Assembly: GCA_963995525.1 (NCBI GenBank)
Contig: OZ023206.1
Location: forward strand, 74,058,506 to 74,122,505
Direction: 5' to 3'
DNA length: 64,000 bases
DNA from: Escarpia spicata
Lineage: Eukaryota; Annelida; Polychaeta; Sabellida; Siboglinidae
This document shows, piece after piece, positions 59,875-64,000 of the stretch; the first letter of the stretch is position 1, and every line of letters starts with the position of its first letter. The notes beneath the pieces were generated by a model that was given only the letters and a program-made list of their open reading frames with translations, was not told where the DNA came from and did not search any database. The position numbers and the translations under genes are program-made.

Positions 59875-60560
59875 GGATTGCCAGGAAGATGTGTAATACT
59901 GTTATGGAGCTGTGTGGGACTGTCAGGCGGAGCTGTGTGAGACTGTCAGGGAGTTGTGTGGGACTGTCAGGGAGCTGTGTGGGACTGATAGGGAACGAAC
60001 TATGTGGTACTGTCAGGGAGCTGTGTGTGACTGTAAGGGAACTGTGTGGGACTGTCAGGAGCTGTGTGTGATAGTCAGGAGCTGTGTGGGACTGTCAGGG
60101 AGCTGTGTGGGACTGTTAGGGAATTGTGTGGTACTGCCGGGGAGCTGTGTGTGACTGTCAGGGAGCTGTGTGGGACTGCGCGCTTTTACGTGTATAGTAG
60201 TAGTAATACAAAACAATGGGATTGCCAGGAAGATGTGTAATACTGTTATGGAGCTGTGTGGGACTGTCAGGCGGAGCTGTGTGAGACTGTCAAGGAGTTG
60301 TGTGGGACTGTCAGGGAGCTGTGTGGGACTGACAGGGAACGAACTATGTGGTACTGTCAGGGAGCTGTGTGTGACTGTAAGGGAACTGTGTGGGACTGTC
60401 AGGAGCTGTGTGTGATGGTCAGGAGCTGTGTGGGACTGTCAGGGAGCTGTGTGGGACTGTTAGGGAATTGTGTGGTACTGCCGGGGAGCTGTGTGTGACT
60501 GTCAGGGAGCTGTGTGGGACTGCGCGCTTTTACGTGTATAGTAGTAGTAATAAAAAAAAA
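59875..60560 (+). repeat. Two direct 344-bp repeats at the palindrome centre
   Basis: 'gggattgccaggaagatgtg' occurs at 59,874-59,893 and 60,218-60,237, and 'gcgcgcttttacgtgtatag' at 60,178 and 60,522: an exact 344-bp offset. Each copy holds about fourteen 21-bp satellite units in the right-arm orientation. Copies differ at only a few bases. Confidence 0.95.
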
Positions 60561-63500
60561 AACTTGAAAACAATTGTATGTTTTTATTACCCTACATACC
60601 AACATACATACATACATACAGAACCCCCCGCCACCCCCCTAAGAGTTAGACGAGTTAGTTAGTTAGTTATACGAGTTAGACGAGTATCGGCGCCGTGGTG
60701 CGACGGCTCCTACATACATACATACATACATACATACATACATACATACATACAGAACCCCTGTATGGGACTGACGAGGAACTGCGTGGTACTGTCAGGG
60801 AGCTGTGTGAGACTGTCAGGGAGCTGTGTGGCACTGTCAGTCAGGAGTTTGTGTGTCTGTCGGGTAACTGTGTGGGACTGTCAGGGAGCTGTAACAACCT
60901 AGTCCATGTACGGAAGGCAGACATGTAACAGGCTAGACCATGTATGGAAGGCAAACATGTAACAAGCTAGACCATATATGGAAGGCATACATGTAACAAG
61001 CTAGTTCATGTATGGAAGGCAAATATGTAACAACCTAGTCCGTGTATGGAAGGCAAACATGTAACAAGCTAGACCATGTATGGAAGGCAAACATGTCACA
61101 AGTTAGACCATGTATGGAAGGGAGACATGTAGCCAGGGAGCTGTGTGGGACTGTCGGGAAGCTGTGTGGGACTGTCGGGAAGTGTGTGGGACTGTCATGG
61201 AGCTGTGTGGGACTGCCAGAACCTACCGCTCTATCGCTGTGACTAATGAGGAGGTTCCCAAATTAAATCAAAACATGACTAATGAGGTTCTTATTAATTA
61301 ATAAAGATAATTAATAGGACTCGTGTAAAAGGCAACTTACCGGTCTATTGCTAAATAATAAGAACTAAATAAAATAAATGTAATGGAGCTGTGTGGGACT
61401 GCCAGGAACTGTGTGGTACTGCCGGGGAGCTGTGTGTGACTGTCAGGGAGTTGTGTGGGACTGTCGGGAGTTTTGGGACTATCAGGCGGAGCTGTGTGAG
61501 ACTGTCAGGGAGTTGTGTGGGACTGTCAGGGAGCTGTGTGGGACTGACAGGGAGCTGTGTGTGACTGTAAGGGAACTGTGTGGGACTGTCAGGGAATTGT
61601 GTGGTACTTTCAGGGAGCTGTGTGAGACTGTCGGGGAGCTGTGTGGGACTGACCGGAACTGTGTGGGACTGTCAGGGAATTGTGTGGTAGGGAGCTGTGT
61701 GGGACTGTCGGGAAGCTGTGTGGGACTGTCGGGAACTGTGTGGGACTGTCATGGAGCTGTGTGGGACTGTCGGGTAACTGTGTAATACTGTTATGGAGCT
61801 GTGTGGGACTGTCAGGAGTTTTGTGTGACTGTCGGGAAACTGTGTGGGACTGTCAGGGAACTGCGTGTGACTGTCAGGGAGCTGTGTGGGACTGTCAGGG
61901 AGCTGTGTGGGACTGACCGGAACTGTGTGGGACTGTCAGGGAGCTGTGTTTGACTGTCAAGAGTTGTGTGGGACTGTAAGGGAACTGTGTGGGACTGTCA
62001 GGAGCTGTGTGGGACTGTCAGATAGCTGTGTGGGACTGTCAGGGAATTGTGTGGTACTGCCGGGGAGCTGTGTGTGACTGTCAGGGAGCTGTGTGGGACT
62101 GTCAGGGAATTGTGTGATACTTTCAGGGAGCTGTGTGGGACTGTCGGGAAGCTGTGTGTGACTGTCGGGGAACTGTGTGGGACTGTCATGGAGCTGTGTG
62201 GGACTGCCAGGAACTGTGTGGGACGGTCAGGAAGCTGTGTTATACTGTTATGGAGCTGTGTGGGACTGTGAGGAGTTTTGTGTGACTGTCGGGTAACTGT
62301 GTGGGACTGTCAGGGAACTGTGTGGGACTGTCAGGGAGCTGTAACAACCTAGTCCATGTACGGAAGGCAGACATGTAACAGGCTAGACCATGTATGAAAC
62401 GCAAACATGTAACAAGCTAGACCATATATGGAAGGCATACATGTAACAAGCTAGTTCATGTATGGAAGGCAAATATGTAACAACCTAGTCCGTGTATGGA
62501 AGGCAAACATGTAACAAGCTAGATCATGTATGGAAGGCAAACATGTCACAAGTTAGACCATGTATGGAAGGGAGACATGTAGCCAGGGAGCTGTGTGGGA
62601 CTGTCGGGAAGCTGTGTGGGACTGCCAGGAACTGTGTGGGACTGTCATAGAGCTGTGTGGGACTATCGGGAGTTTTGTGTGACTGTCGGGTAACTGTGTG
62701 GGACTGTCAGGGAACTGCGTGTGAATGTCGGAAGCTGTATGAGACTGTCGGGAAGCTGTGTGGGACTGTCGGAAACTGTGTGGGACTGTCATGGAGCTGT
62801 GTGGGACTGCCAGAACCTACCGCTCTATCGCTGTGACTAATGAGGAGGTTCCCGAATTAAATCAAAACATGACTAATGAGGTTCTTATTAATTAATAAAG
62901 ATAATTAATAGGACTCGTGTAAAAGGCAACTTACCGGTCTATTGCTAAATAATAAGACCTAAATAAAATAAATGTCATGGAGCTGTGTGGGACTGTCGGA
63001 AGCTGTATGAGACTGTCGGGAAGCTGTGTGGGACTGTCGGAAACTGTGTGGGGCTGTCAGGGAGCTGTGTGGGACTGTCAGGGAACTGCGTGTGACTGTC
63101 GGGGAGCTGTGTGGGACTGCCAGGAACTGTGTGGGACTGTCAGGAAGCTGTGTAATATTGTTATGGAGCTGTGTGGGACTGTCGGAAACTGTGTGGGACT
63201 GTCATGGAGCTGTGTGAGACTGCCAGAACCTACCGCTCTATCGCTGTGACTAATGAGGAGGTTCCCAAATTAAATCAAAACATGACTAATGAGGTTGTTA
63301 TTAATTAATAAAGATAATTAATAGGACTCGTGTAAAAGGCAACTTACCGGTCTATTGCTAAATAATAAGACCTAAATAAAATAAATGTAATGGAGCTGTG
63401 TGGGACTGTCGGAAGCTGTATGAGACTGTCGGGAAGCTGTGTGGGACTGTCGGAAACTGTGTGGGACTGTCATGGAGCTGTGTGGGTGTCAGGGAACTGC

Positions 63501-64000
63501 GTGTGACTGTCGGAAGCTGTGTGGGACTGTCAGGGAACCTAGTCCATGTACGGAAGGCAGACATGTAACAAGCTAGACCATATCTGGAAGGTAGACATGT
63601 AACAAGCTAGATCATGTATGGAATGCAAATATGTAACAAGCTAGTCCGAGTATGGAAGGCAAACATGTAACAAGCTAGACCATGTATGGAAGGCAAACAT
63701 GTCACAAGTTAGACCATGTATGGAAGGGAAACATGTAGCAAGCTAGACCATGTATGGAAGACAGACATGTAACAAGCCAGACCATGTACGGAAGGCAAAC
63801 ATGTACCAAGCTAGTCCGTGTATGGAAGGCAAACATGTAACAAGCTAGTCCGTGTATGGAAGGTAAACATGTAACAAGCTAGTCCGTGTATGGAAGGTAA
63901 ACATGTAACATGCTAGTCCATGTACGGAAGGGAAACATGTATCAAGCTAGACCATGTATGAAAGGCAGACCTGTAACAAGCTAGACCATGTATGGAAGGC
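60560..64000. repeat. Right arm of large palindrome (continues past window)
   Basis: Inverted copy of the left arm. Paired positions sum to about 120,424 near the centre and 120,457 at the outer end, a net 33-bp (one-unit) indel. Modules reappear at about 61,208, 62,812 and 63,229. At the window edge 'atgtatgaaaggcagacctg' still matches the left arm near 56,490, so the arm extends further. Confidence 0.95.

Overview
This window is animal nuclear DNA, not prokaryotic. Genes are split into short exons with GT/AG junctions, introns are packed with CA/TG, GA, TA and longer tandem arrays, and there are several LINEs and one Ty3/gypsy element. The conserved genes belong to the metazoan CLCA family (calcium-activated chloride channel regulators: secreted or membrane-anchored zinc-metalloprotease plus VWA proteins). 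The mix of tandem CLCA genes, CR1/L2-like and jockey-like LINEs, gypsy and minisatellites suits a marine invertebrate, perhaps a cephalochordate. I cannot fix the species from the sequence.

Left half (1-38.7 kb): two tandem CLCA genes, both on the minus strand. Gene A (1-15,619, 3' end off the window) has ten recognisable exons. They encode a signal peptide, an N-terminal domain, the HEWGH zinc-protease motif, a VWA domain with an intact MIDAS, and part of the following beta-rich region. The first eight exons join in frame over 504 codons, but no counterpart of exon 9 was found. Gene B (21,946-38,716) has all twelve exons, matching A in size and phase, plus a mucin-like 27-residue repeat, a transmembrane helix and a tail. 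B carries many lesions: a stop just after the signal peptide, a 10-nt MIDAS deletion, later stops and frameshifts, and an altered splice donor and acceptor. I read it as a pseudogene. Between A and B lies a decayed copy of A's promoter and first exon (about 18.6 kb). An inverted fragment of A's exon 6 sits at 7.2 kb. Introns hold a jockey-like LINE pair, a CR1/L2-like LINE, a foldback with tRNA-like promoter boxes, a tRNA-like SINE and many microsatellites.

Middle (39-52.3 kb): mobile-element graveyard. A CR1/L2-like LINE (minus) lies just upstream of B. Next come a pair of arrays in opposite orientation, another LINE fragment, and a minus-strand gypsy element (LTR candidate, gag, RT, RNase H, integrase start) split by a plus-strand LINE. 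After that is a decayed array of at least ten C2H2 zinc fingers (minus).

Right end (52.3-64 kb): AT-rich low-complexity DNA, a short GC-rich unidentified ORF at 55.4 kb, then a very large near-palindrome. Its arms of at least 3.4 kb consist of 21-bp and 33-bp satellites with a 170-bp module. It is centred near 60.2 kb around two direct 344-bp repeats and continues beyond the window.
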